From Myxococcus stipitatus (GTDB lineage: Bacteria; Myxococcota; Myxococcia; Myxococcales; Myxococcaceae): a stretch of DNA of 64,000 nt. The stretch lies in NCBI RefSeq assembly GCF_021412625.1, contig NZ_JAKCFI010000002.1, forward strand, positions 1,116,001 through 1,180,000, given 5' to 3'. Within the stretch, counting starts at the first letter, position 1. Each line of letters opens with the position of its first letter. Shown here piece by piece: positions 38,631-46,857 of the stretch. The notes under the pieces are model-generated. The model worked only from the letters and a program-made list of their open reading frames with translations. It ran no database searches and was not told the DNA's origin. Both the position numbers and the translations under genes were made by a program.

Positions 38631-38690
38631 CTACGTCCCCACGTGCCCGGGACATCGAGCCCGGGCGGACGACCGGAAAGGTGAAGGACG

Positions 38691-39926
38691 ATGGAGCGCA
38701 ACAACGTGAGCTACGAGGTGTTGTCGGACGAGGCGGGTCGCCCCATCAAGGCGTGGACGGTGGGCGTGCCGTTCGAGGACGAGGCCAAGAAGCAGCTCCG
38801 GAACCTGCGCGGGCTGCCCTTCATCCACAAGTGGGTGGCGGTGATGCCGGACGTGCACCGCGGCTACGGGGCGACGGTGGGGAGCGTGGTGCCCACGGTG
38901 GGGGCGGTGGTGCCGGCGGCGGTGGGCGTGGACATCGGCTGCGGGATGATCGCCGTGCGCACGACGCTTCGCGCGGACCAGCTCCCGGACTCGCTGCGCG
39001 GGGTGCGCGCCGCCATCGAGCAGGCCGTGCCGCACGGCCGTAGCGACAACGGCGGCCGCAACGACGTCGGCGCGTGGCGCGTGGCTCCGGCCTCGCACCA
39101 GGCGGAGTGGGCGCGGCTCCAGGTGGGGTACGACCGCATCGTCGGGAAGCATCCGCGCATCGGCCGTGGGCCGGACCTGGCGCACCTGGGTACGCTCGGT
39201 ACGGGGAACCACTTCATCGAGCTGTGCCTGGATGAGTCGGACGGCGTGTGGCTGATGTTGCACTCCGGTTCGCGCGGCGTGGGCAACCGCATCGGGAGCC
39301 ACTTCATCGAGCTGGCGAAGGAGGACATGCGCCGCTTCTTCATCCACCTGCCGGACGCGGACCTCGCGTACCTGCCGGAGGGCTCCGAGCACTTCGATGA
39401 CTACGTCTTCGCGGTGGAGTGGGCGCAGGACTACGCGGCCACCAACCGGGCCCTGATGCTGCGCGGCGTGGTGGAGGCGCTCCAGCGCAGCGGTGAGCTG
39501 CCGTCGTTCGAGCTGTCCGATTCGGCGGTGAACTGCCACCACAACTACATCTCCCGGGAGCACCACTTCGGGAAGAACTGCTTCGTGACGCGCAAGGGCG
39601 CGGTGCGGGCGCGCAAGGGCGACCTGGGCATCATCCCCGGCAGCATGGGGGCGCGTTCGTACATCGTCCGCGGGAAGGGAAATGACGACGCGTTCCACTC
39701 CTGCAGCCACGGCGCGGGCCGGGTGATGTCGCGTGAGGCGGCGAAGAAGCGCTTCACGCTGGAGGACCACGCGAAGGCCACCGCGGGGGTCGAGTGCCGC
39801 AAGGACGTGGACGTGATTGACGAGACGCCGGCTGCGTACAAGCCCATCGACGCGGTGATGGCGGCGCAGGCGGACCTGGTCGAGGTCGTCCACACGCTGA
39901 AGCAGGTGGTGTGTGTGAAGGGGTAG
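38691..39926 (+). CDS. rtcB: RNA-splicing ligase RtcB
   Basis: A 411-aa GTP- and Mn-dependent ligase joining 2',3'-cyclic phosphate or 3'-phosphate ends to 5'-OH ends. VMPDVHRGYG, VGVDIGCGM, NCHHNYISREHHFG and the guanylylated His in CSHGAGR are present, so it should be active. It stands behind a sigma-54 promoter and divergent rtcR, with rtcA 186 bp downstream, giving a full rtcR-rtcB-rtcA repair locus. Confidence 0.96.
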   Translation: MERNNVSYEVLSDEAGRPIKAWTVGVPFEDEAKKQLRNLRGLPFIHKWVAVMPDVHRGYGATVGSVVPTVGAVVPAAVGVDIGCGMIAVRTTLRADQLPDSLRGVRAAIEQAVPHGRSDNGGRNDVGAWRVAPASHQAEWARLQVGYDRIVGKHPRIGRGPDLAHLGTLGTGNHFIELCLDESDGVWLMLHSGSRGVGNRIGSHFIELAKEDMRRFFIHLPDADLAYLPEGSEHFDDYVFAVEWAQDYAATNRALMLRGVVEALQRSGELPSFELSDSAVNCHHNYISREHHFGKNCFVTRKGAVRARKGDLGIIPGSMGARSYIVRGKGNDDAFHSCSHGAGRVMSREAAKKRFTLEDHAKATAGVECRKDVDVIDETPAAYKPIDAVMAAQADLVEVVHTLKQVVCVKG

Positions 39927-39980
39927 TCCGGAGGCAGTGACGACAACCCGTTCGCGCGAGGTGGCCATGCCGGGATGAAG

Positions 39981-40063
39981 ACACCGAGGCGCCCGCTCTC
40001 CCCAAGAGGCCGAAAGGCCGCCAGCGTGGGAGGGCGGGCGCCGCTATTTTGGGGAGAGGGTGT
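39981..40063 (+). ncRNA. Structured RNA element between rtcB and rtcA
   Basis: CTCTCCCCAA (39996-40005) pairs perfectly with TTGGGGAGAG (40049-40058), and ACACC (39981-39985) with GGTGT (40059-40063). Competing with this, GGCGCCCG (39988-39995) pairs with CGGGCGCC (40035-40042), enclosing CTCCC/GGGAG and a GGCC-GAAA-GGCC hairpin, followed by GCTATTTT like a terminator. The two folds exclude each other or form a pseudoknot. It could be an attenuator of rtcA or a small processed RNA. Known rtc loci sometimes carry Y-RNA- or tRNA-like RNAs; I cannot say this is one. Confidence 0.5.
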
Positions 40064-40112
40064 CAGGATGTCCGGGCGGGTCCGTGGGTCGCGGCAACGC
40101 GGGAGGCAGCAC

Positions 40113-41129
40113 ATGGTGCGCATCGATGGTTCCAAGGGAGAGGGGGGCGGGCAGGTGCTGCGCACGTCGCTGGCCTTGTCGTTGGTGACGGGGACGCCCT
40201 TCACGATGACGAACGTGCGCGCGGGCCGCGCCAAGCCGGGCCTGTTGCGTCAGCACCTGACGGCGCTCAAGGCGGCCGAGGCGGTGGGCGCCGCGGAGGT
40301 GTCCGGCGCGGAGCTGGGGTCGAAGGAGGTGACGTTCCGTCCGCGCGCCCTGGCCGCGGGCAACTACCACTTCGCGGTGGGCACGGCGGGCAGCGCGACG
40401 CTGGTGCTCCAGACGGTGCTCCCCGCGCTGCTGATGGCGCCCACGCCGTCCACGCTGGTGCTGGAAGGGGGGACGCACAACCCCGCCGCGCCGCCATTCG
40501 ACTTCCTGATGAAGGCGTACCTGCCGCTGCTGCGGCGCATGGGGCCCGCCGTGGAGGCGACGCTGGAGCGTCCGGGCTTCTTCCCCGCGGGAGGCGGGAA
40601 GTTCCGCGTGGACGTGCGGCCGGCGCCGCTGGTGCCGTTGACGCTGCTGGAGCGGGGGCGCGTGCTGCGGCGCGAGCTGAAGGCGCAGGTGGCGATGATT
40701 CCCTTCGACGTGGCGCAGCGGGAGATGGCCACGGCCGGCGCGCTCCTGAAGTGGCGCCCCGGCGAATTGCGCGCGGAGGAGCTGAAGCGCTCGGCGGGGC
40801 CGGGCAACATCCTGGTTGCCGAGGTGGAGAGCGAACACGTCACGGAGGTCTTCACCGGCTTCGGCGAGCGCGGGAAGCGCGCGGAGGCCGTCGCGGAGGA
40901 GGTGGCCTCCGAGGTGAAGCGCTACCTGGACGCGGAGGTGCCGGTGGGCGAGCACCTGTGCGACCAGCTCCTGCTCCTGCTGGCGCTGGCGAAGGGCGGG
41001 ACGTTCAGGACGCTCCCCTTCGACGGGCACGCGCTCACGCAGCTCGACACCATGGCGCACTTCCTCGACGTGAAGGTCGACGTGCGCGAGGTGTCCCGTG
41101 AGGCGCGCGAGGTCGAGGTCCGAGGCTGA
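40113..41129 (+). CDS. rtcA: RNA 3'-terminal phosphate cyclase RtcA
   Basis: A 338-aa ATP-dependent enzyme converting RNA 3'-phosphate to 2',3'-cyclic phosphate. IDGSKGEGGGQVLRTSLALS at the start, HNPAAPPFDFL and FFPAGGGKF are family motifs, and the C-terminal GEHLCDQLLLLLALAKGG includes the catalytic-His block. Length equals that of E. coli RtcA. ATG 40113 is preceded by GGGAGG. Probably co-transcribed with rtcB through the structured spacer. Confidence 0.96.
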   Translation: MVRIDGSKGEGGGQVLRTSLALSLVTGTPFTMTNVRAGRAKPGLLRQHLTALKAAEAVGAAEVSGAELGSKEVTFRPRALAAGNYHFAVGTAGSATLVLQTVLPALLMAPTPSTLVLEGGTHNPAAPPFDFLMKAYLPLLRRMGPAVEATLERPGFFPAGGGKFRVDVRPAPLVPLTLLERGRVLRRELKAQVAMIPFDVAQREMATAGALLKWRPGELRAEELKRSAGPGNILVAEVESEHVTEVFTGFGERGKRAEAVAEEVASEVKRYLDAEVPVGEHLCDQLLLLLALAKGGTFRTLPFDGHALTQLDTMAHFLDVKVDVREVSREAREVEVRG

Positions 41130-41140
41130 GTGCCGCCCAC

Positions 41141-41171
41141 GTCCTCCAGGTGTCGAGCTGACCTGGAGGAC
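41141..41171. terminator. Hairpin between convergent rtcA and protease genes
   Basis: GTCCTCCAGGT and ACCTGGAGGAC form a perfect 11-bp stem with a 9-nt loop, 12 bp after the rtcA stop and 27 bp from the stop of the convergent protease gene. No T-run follows on either strand, so it may block read-through or protect 3' ends rather than act as a classic terminator. Confidence 0.5.
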
Positions 41172-41197
41172 CTGGGCCCCCTCGTCGGTTCCGGGCC

Positions 41198-43072
41198 TCA
41201 GGGGCCGGTGTACCGGACGATGCCTCCCGCGGGCGTGACACCCCAGACGGTGCCGTCGGCGGCGGCGGAGAGCTGCTTCAGGTTCCCGTCACGCGGAGCC
41301 CAGGCGGAGCCGTTGTAGCGGAAGACGTTGCCCGCCGGGTCGAGCCCCCAGATGTTGGCGGCGTTCCCCACCGACACGTAGACCATGCCGGACGGGACGT
41401 TGATGGCCCACCGGGTGCCGTCCCAGCGCAGCACGCGCAGCCCGTCCGCGGGGTTGGTGGCCCACAGCTCGTTGTCCGCGCCCACGGAGATGCGGTCCAC
41501 GCAGCACACCTTCCGGCTCCAGGTCGAGCCGGTGAGCTGGTTCAGGTAGTTCTCGTTGTCGAGCCCCCATACCGTGTTCGCGTTGGCGATGGTGACCTGG
41601 CGCATGCCGGTGGGGATGTCGAAGAGCCACTGGGTGCCCCCCCAGCGCAGCACGCGCATATCGTCGGGCGGGTTGGTGGCCCACAGCGCGCCGTCGGACG
41701 CGGCGGCCAGCTCCGTGACGCAGCACCCCTGGCTGGTCCAGGTCGTGCCATTCCATCTCCAGTGCCGCCCCGTCGTGTCGAGCATCCAGACGAGGCTGTT
41801 CGAACCGACGGCGACCTGCTTGGGCGTGACGCCCGACGGCGGTGGAACCACCTGCCAGGAGGACTCGGGCGGCACGACGAGCGAGTAGAGCAGCTTGTTG
41901 GGCGTGCCCCGCGGGTCCTGGACGAGGTTGGGCGTGCTGGCATTGAGCAGGGCTTGATTGACCTGGGCGGGCGCGGCCCCGGGGAACTTCTCGAGGTAGA
42001 GCGCGGCCACGCCCGCCACGTGGGGCGTCGCCATGGAGGTGCCGCTGAGGACGCGCGAGTCGGTGTCGTTGGCGTGGCTCGCGGACGTGATGTTCGCGCC
42101 TGGGGCGAAGAGGTCCACGCAGGTGCCCCAGTTGGAGAACGGGGCGCGCTGGTCCTGGATGTCGGAGGCTGCCACCGTGAGGGCCTCGCCGGTGCGGGCG
42201 GGGCTGTACTGGCACGCGTCCGCGTTGTCGTTGCCCGCCGCGAGCACGTACGTGACGCCCGCGGCGATGGACGCGCGCACCGCCTTGTCGAGCAGCTCGT
42301 AGGCCCCTCCGCCCAGGCTCATGTTGGCGACTGCGGGCTTCTGGTGGTTCTTGGTCACCCAGTTGATGCCGTCGATGACGCCGCTGAGGGTGCCGCCGCC
42401 ATTGCATGCCAGCACGCGCACGGGATGGAGCCGGACGCTCTTCGCCACGCCCCAGGTGGCCCCGCCGATGGTCCCCGCCACGTGGGTGCCATGGCCCTGA
42501 CAGTCGTCGGTGCCACGACCGTCCGAGACGAACGTCGCGCCACCCGTGACACGGCCTCCGAAGTCGGCATGGCTGGCGCGGATGCCGGTGTCGAGGACAT
42601 AGACATGGACGTTGGCGCCGGTGGTCGTCTGTTCATAGCGCTGGTCGAGCACGCGCGGGTGGGAGTCGATGCGGTCCAGCCCCCAGGTGGCGTTGGTCTG
42701 GACCGCGTCCACCACCAGCGTGCCATCCTGCCCGAGCGCGCTCACCCGCACGTCGCTGGCGATGGCCAGCGCGCTGGAGTCGTTCAGCCCGCTGGCGGAG
42801 AAGCCGAGGAAGGTGCCGTCGTAGACGGAGAGCAGCGTGCCTCCGTAGTAATTGACGAGCACCTCGGCCACGGAGCGGGCCTGCTCCGGCGTCACCCGCG
42901 CCTCGTCGAGGACGAAGATGTACTGGCCTTCGATGGCGTTCGCCGGGCGGACGATGGGGGGCGGCGGGTGGGTGGGCCCTGGAAGCGGGCCACAGTCCGA
43001 GAACGGCAACCCGGACGCGAGCATGACGCCCAAGGTGAGCCGGGGCGCGAACCACTGGGATACGAGAGACAT
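41198..43072 (-). CDS. Subtilisin-like serine protease with C-terminal tectonin-like repeats
   Basis: A 624-aa exported S8 protease of the proteinase K type. N-terminal signal region, then an I9-like propeptide (QYIFVLDEARVTPEQARSVA). The catalytic domain has Asp in YVLDTGIRASHADF, His in CQGHGTHVAG and Ser in LSGTSMATPHVAG. Residues about 400-624 are five or so tectonin/propeller-type repeats (VWGLDNENYLNQL, LWATNPADGLRVLRWDGTRW) with Cys-Cys pairs. Repeats of this type bind carbohydrate or lipid A, so the protease may be targeted to cell surfaces, for example prey (inference). Confidence 0.9.
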   Translation of the reverse strand: MSLVSQWFAPRLTLGVMLASGLPFSDCGPLPGPTHPPPPIVRPANAIEGQYIFVLDEARVTPEQARSVAEVLVNYYGGTLLSVYDGTFLGFSASGLNDSSALAIASDVRVSALGQDGTLVVDAVQTNATWGLDRIDSHPRVLDQRYEQTTTGANVHVYVLDTGIRASHADFGGRVTGGATFVSDGRGTDDCQGHGTHVAGTIGGATWGVAKSVRLHPVRVLACNGGGTLSGVIDGINWVTKNHQKPAVANMSLGGGAYELLDKAVRASIAAGVTYVLAAGNDNADACQYSPARTGEALTVAASDIQDQRAPFSNWGTCVDLFAPGANITSASHANDTDSRVLSGTSMATPHVAGVAALYLEKFPGAAPAQVNQALLNASTPNLVQDPRGTPNKLLYSLVVPPESSWQVVPPPSGVTPKQVAVGSNSLVWMLDTTGRHWRWNGTTWTSQGCCVTELAAASDGALWATNPPDDMRVLRWGGTQWLFDIPTGMRQVTIANANTVWGLDNENYLNQLTGSTWSRKVCCVDRISVGADNELWATNPADGLRVLRWDGTRWAINVPSGMVYVSVGNAANIWGLDPAGNVFRYNGSAWAPRDGNLKQLSAAADGTVWGVTPAGGIVRYTGP

Positions 43073-43438
43073 GAGGAAGCCATCCAATGGGTGACGGGGG
43101 CATGCAATCCAATCCCGGCTCGGGGATGTCTCGTCGCATGGCTTCGCGGATGTGTCAGGGCCTGGTTTGCATGTGATTGATATATTCGCGAGGGACCTCC
43201 GGCCCGGATGGGTGGGTGGCTGTCTTTCCGACGGCAGTGATGGGTTCGATACATCCGCGCCCGAGAGGCGTCCGACGGGCTCCACTCGGCTGCCTCCGAG
43301 GGCAGGGGGCGCGGATGGGGACGACGCCGTGCCCGCCAGGTGCCCGACCGCCCTGCCCGCTGTCGCGTGTCGGAGCGTGGCGAGCGCGCGGCCCGCGTCG
43401 GCATCCATTGGAGGAGAGTGGAGGAGGTGGACACGGCG

Positions 43439-44293
43439 ATGGCGGAGGTGCCCGAGGTCGAGACGTATGCGGGGGACCTGCGTCGGGCGGTGGTCGGGCG
43501 GCGCATCCTGGACGCCGCGGTCCTCGCGCCCCAGGCGGTGCGGTTCCCCGCTCCCGACGCGTTCCTCGAGACCGTGCGGGGACGTCGCGTCCTCTCCGCG
43601 CGGCGGCGGGCCAAGTTCCTCCTGCTGGAACTGGAGGCGGGGCAGACGCTCGCCGTGCACCTCATGCTCCACGGCGGGCTGACGCTGAAGCCCGAGGGAG
43701 CGGGCATGCCTCCGGACGTGCTCGTGGCCCTCACGCTCGAGGGGGGAGAGGTCCTGCTCCTCACCGATGGGCTGGGCTACGCGCGCGTGGCGCTGGCCCC
43801 TGGGCCGGAGTTGTCGGCGCGGCTCCAGCTCGACGCCTTGGGGCCCGAGGCGCTCGACGCCGGGTTCACTCCCGAGGTTCTGGCCCACCGACTGCGCCGA
43901 AGGAAGGGGCCGCTGAAGACGGTGCTCTTGAATCAGCGCGCACTGGCGGGGTTGGGCAACCGGGACGCGGACGAGAGCCTGTGGCTCGCGGGCCTGGACC
44001 CTCGCCGGAGCGCGTCCTCCCTGTCGACGGAGGAGCTGACGCGGCTGCACCACGCCATCCTGTCCGTCCTCGGGGAAGGGCTCGCCCTGCGCGGAACGCA
44101 GCGGGACCTGTTCGGTGCCCGGGGACGGGCTCGGCACCGGCGCAATGTCTTCGGCAGGACGGGCGAGCCCTGTCCCCGCTGTGGCTCACGTGTCACGCGC
44201 ACGCGCATCGGCGGTCGCAACACCTTCTGGTGCCCGACGTGTCAGCCCGAGCAGGGCGCTTCCCCGGGGCCGTTCCAGCTCCCGCTGCCGTGA
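43439..44293 (+). CDS. Fpg/Nei-family DNA glycosylase with Ala2
   Basis: A 284-aa base-excision repair glycosylase/AP lyase homologue. It starts MAEVPEVET where the family normally has MPELPEVET: Glu3 is kept but the catalytic Pro2 is Ala. The Lys in RRAKFLLLEL, the H2TH region LAGLGNRDADESLWLAGL and the zinc finger CPRCG...RNTFWCPTCQ are intact. An N-terminal Ala amine could still form the Schiff base, as Val2 does in NEIL3. ATG 43439 has GGAGGAGG upstream. The substrate range is uncertain. Confidence 0.85.
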   Translation: MAEVPEVETYAGDLRRAVVGRRILDAAVLAPQAVRFPAPDAFLETVRGRRVLSARRRAKFLLLELEAGQTLAVHLMLHGGLTLKPEGAGMPPDVLVALTLEGGEVLLLTDGLGYARVALAPGPELSARLQLDALGPEALDAGFTPEVLAHRLRRRKGPLKTVLLNQRALAGLGNRDADESLWLAGLDPRRSASSLSTEELTRLHHAILSVLGEGLALRGTQRDLFGARGRARHRRNVFGRTGEPCPRCGSRVTRTRIGGRNTFWCPTCQPEQGASPGPFQLPLP

Positions 44294-44400
44294 GCGGGGC
44301 GACCGTCCTCCATGCCCCGGACTCCTCGCGCACAGCAGGGGGCCTGGGCGCCAGCGGGGCGCGGCTGCGCGCCGGGGCCGACCGCTGTTATGAAGCGGGG

Positions 44401-44643
44401 GTGTCCGACGTCTCCGAGCCCACACCGTCCGCCCTCGACTCCGCGCTGGCCCGCGCCAGCGAGGAACTGGGCTTCCCCAGCTATTACCAGTCCTGTGTGC
44501 GTCCGCTCCTGCGCAACCCCGAGGGGCGCTGGCCGCGCTGCTGTGGCGGAGGCTGCGAGCCCTGCGCCCAGACGCTCATCCAGGTGGCGTTGCGCACGTT
44601 GGAGCTGCTCGGAACGCCTCGGCGGGCGCCCCTGCCGGATTGA
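44401..44643 (+). CDS. Small Cys-rich protein (CC-x3-C-x2-C)
   Basis: An 80-aa protein with RCCGGGCEPCAQTLIQ near the C-terminus. The CC..GC..C spacing resembles the oxidoreductase-like N-terminal motif, which is otherwise followed by V-x-D. It could bind metal. The GTG at 44401 is the likely start; an in-frame GTG at 44290 overlapping the preceding stop would add 37 low-complexity residues. Its stop overlaps the ATG of the NtrC-type regulator (TGATG). Confidence 0.6.
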   Translation: MSDVSEPTPSALDSALARASEELGFPSYYQSCVRPLLRNPEGRWPRCCGGGCEPCAQTLIQVALRTLELLGTPRRAPLPD

Positions 44644-46034
44644 TGCCTGGAGTCGGTGAGCCGCCCATGTCCTTCCCGCTGCTGCTCGTGGATGACGATG
44701 CCGCCTTCCGCAAGGTGTATGGCGGCCTGTTGCGAGGCGCTGGCCACGAGGTGGTGGAGGCCGCGGACCGACCGTCCGCGCGCGCGGCCCTCGAGGCCCG
44801 GGCCTTCCCCCTGGTGCTGCTGGACCTGATGCTGCCGCCCGACGGCAGCGTGTCCGCGGGGCTGGAGGGCCTGGCTTCGCTGCTGAGCGCCCGGCCCGAC
44901 ACCAAGGTCATCGTCGTGTCCGGCGCGGGAGACACCCGCCACTCGCTGGAGGCGGTGCGGCTGGGCGCGTACGACTTCCTCACCAAGCCGGTGGACCCGG
45001 ACGTGCTCCTGGTCGTCGTCCAACGCGCCCTGGCGCGCGTGGCCCTGGAGCGACAGGTGGAGTCGCTGCGCGCGACGCTGGCGCACGTGGGCGCGGACGC
45101 GTCGCTGGTGGGGCAGAGCGCGTCGTTCCTCGCGGCCGTGTCGCTGGCGGAGCGCGTCGCCGTGAGCGACCTGCCCGTGCTCGTCACCGGGGAGAATGGC
45201 ACCGGCAAGGAGCTGGTCGCCCGCACCGTGCACTTCAAGAGCCGCCGCCGCGCGGGCCCCTTCATCCCGGTCAACTGTGGCGCCCTGCCGGAGACGTTGC
45301 TGGAGAGCGCGCTCTTCGGCCACGTCCGGGGCAGCTTCACCGGCGCGACGAAGGACCACCGGGGCCTGTTCGCGGAGGCGGACGGCGGTACGCTGTTCCT
45401 CGACGAGCTGGGCGACATGACCCCGGCGCTCCAGGTGAAGGTGCTGCGCGCCCTGGAGACGGGCGACATCCTCCCGGTGGGCGCGGACCGGCCCGTGCGC
45501 GTGGACGTGCGCCTCATCTCCGCGACGCACAGGGACCTGGGCCGCATGCTCCAGGAGGGCACCTTCCGCGAGGACCTCTACTGGCGCGTGAAGGGCGTGG
45601 AGGTCCGACTGCCCCCGCTGCGCGAGCGCGTGGCCGACCTGCCGCTGCTGGCCAAGCACTTCCTCAACCAGTGCGCGCACCTGACGCCGGACGGCCGCGC
45701 GCGGCTCCTGTCGGACGCGGCCGCGGAGGCGCTCGTGGCCCACGCGTGGCCCGGCAACCTGCGCGAGCTGCGCCACGAGATGCAGCGCGCCACGGTGCTC
45801 GCGGGCGAGCGGCGCGAGGTCCAGCCCGAGGACCTGTCGTTCACCGGCAGCGAGCGACCTCGCGCCACCGCTTCGGGAGGCGGCACGCTCGCCGCGAAGG
45901 TGGAGGCGCTGGAGCGCCGCGAAATCGAGGCGGTGCTGGAGCGCTTCGGTGGCAACCGCACGCACTCGGCGGAGGCCCTGGGGTTGTCGCGTCAGGGCCT
46001 GCTCAAGAAGCTGGAGCGGTACGGGCTGACGTGA
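44643..46034 (+). CDS. NtrC-family response regulator
   Basis: A 463-aa sigma-54 activator. The receiver domain has an intact DDD pocket, phospho-Asp in LVLLDLMLP and Lys in FLTKPV, plus a small insertion after LPPDG. The AAA+ domain has Walker A TGENGTGKE and the sigma-54 loop as GSFTGA instead of GAFTGA. The C-terminal Fis-type helix-turn-helix is FGGNRTHSAEALGLSRQGLLKKL. The ATG at 44643 overlaps the preceding stop; ATG 44667 (MSFPLLLVDDD) is an alternative. No partner kinase is adjacent. Confidence 0.92.
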   Translation: MPGVGEPPMSFPLLLVDDDAAFRKVYGGLLRGAGHEVVEAADRPSARAALEARAFPLVLLDLMLPPDGSVSAGLEGLASLLSARPDTKVIVVSGAGDTRHSLEAVRLGAYDFLTKPVDPDVLLVVVQRALARVALERQVESLRATLAHVGADASLVGQSASFLAAVSLAERVAVSDLPVLVTGENGTGKELVARTVHFKSRRRAGPFIPVNCGALPETLLESALFGHVRGSFTGATKDHRGLFAEADGGTLFLDELGDMTPALQVKVLRALETGDILPVGADRPVRVDVRLISATHRDLGRMLQEGTFREDLYWRVKGVEVRLPPLRERVADLPLLAKHFLNQCAHLTPDGRARLLSDAAAEALVAHAWPGNLRELRHEMQRATVLAGERREVQPEDLSFTGSERPRATASGGGTLAAKVEALERREIEAVLERFGGNRTHSAEALGLSRQGLLKKLERYGLT

Positions 46035-46035
46035 A

Positions 46036-46752
46036 TCAGAACAGGCGCGCGCCCAGGCCCACCCTCACGCCCCATCCCAGCCGCGTGTCGGACAGGCCCC
46101 GGCGTTCGCGGAACGACTCCACCCCGAGCTGGCCGGCGACGAGCACCGACAAGTCATTGCCCAGGTAGACCTCCGCGCCGCCGCCGCCCAGGGCCTGGAT
46201 GCGCCGCGAGTCGGCGTTCGACAGGCCGATGTCCACGGGCACGTCCACCAGGCCCAGCAACGTGACGGTCTCCGCCACCCGCCACCCGGTGACGAGCCCG
46301 GGCGACATGCGCACCAACACCCCGGAGAAGTTGTCGTCGTCCATGTACGTCGCGCCCGTGTTGCCCACCACGCCCAGGCTCAGCGTCGGCGCCATCGTCA
46401 CCGAGCCGCGCTCGAACACCTTCACCCGCCCGGCCAGCTCCAACGCGGCGGACAGCTGGAACCAGTTCAGCCGGACGCGGGCCTCCAACTCGAAGCCGGA
46501 GATTCCCTGGCGGAAGCCCACGCCCAGCTCCGGCGCGCCCACGTACCCGTAGAGGGAGGTCGTCCCGTCCGGCAGCGTCGCCGGCGCCAGGACCGCCCCC
46601 AGGCGATCCTCCGGCGAGGTCGACGCCACCCCCGTCTCCTCGGTGGTGACGGCGCCGTCTCCCCCGGGCCGCGCGGAGGTCTCCTGCGCGATGGATGGGG
46701 CGGCGAACAACAGCGCGGGCAGCAGGGTGGCCAACGAGACAGGGCGCGTCAT
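46036..46752 (-). CDS. Putative outer-membrane beta-barrel protein
   Basis: A 238-aa protein with signal peptide MTRPVSLATLLPALLFAAPSIAQ. A linker rich in Thr/Gly follows, then alternating hydrophobic strands ending GVRVGLGARLF with the C-terminal Phe of outer-membrane barrels. Function unknown. The stop is one base from the stop of the convergent regulator gene. Confidence 0.72.
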   Translation of the reverse strand: MTRPVSLATLLPALLFAAPSIAQETSARPGGDGAVTTEETGVASTSPEDRLGAVLAPATLPDGTTSLYGYVGAPELGVGFRQGISGFELEARVRLNWFQLSAALELAGRVKVFERGSVTMAPTLSLGVVGNTGATYMDDDNFSGVLVRMSPGLVTGWRVAETVTLLGLVDVPVDIGLSNADSRRIQALGGGGAEVYLGNDLSVLVAGQLGVESFRERRGLSDTRLGWGVRVGLGARLF

Positions 46753-46857
46753 CCCGCGCACCCTAGCGCGATGGCTGTGTGACGGAAACTCAACGATTCC
46801 AGGGACTTGTGTGCAGGTTGCGCGTCTGACAGTCTTCACTGGAAGAATTCGATATTC

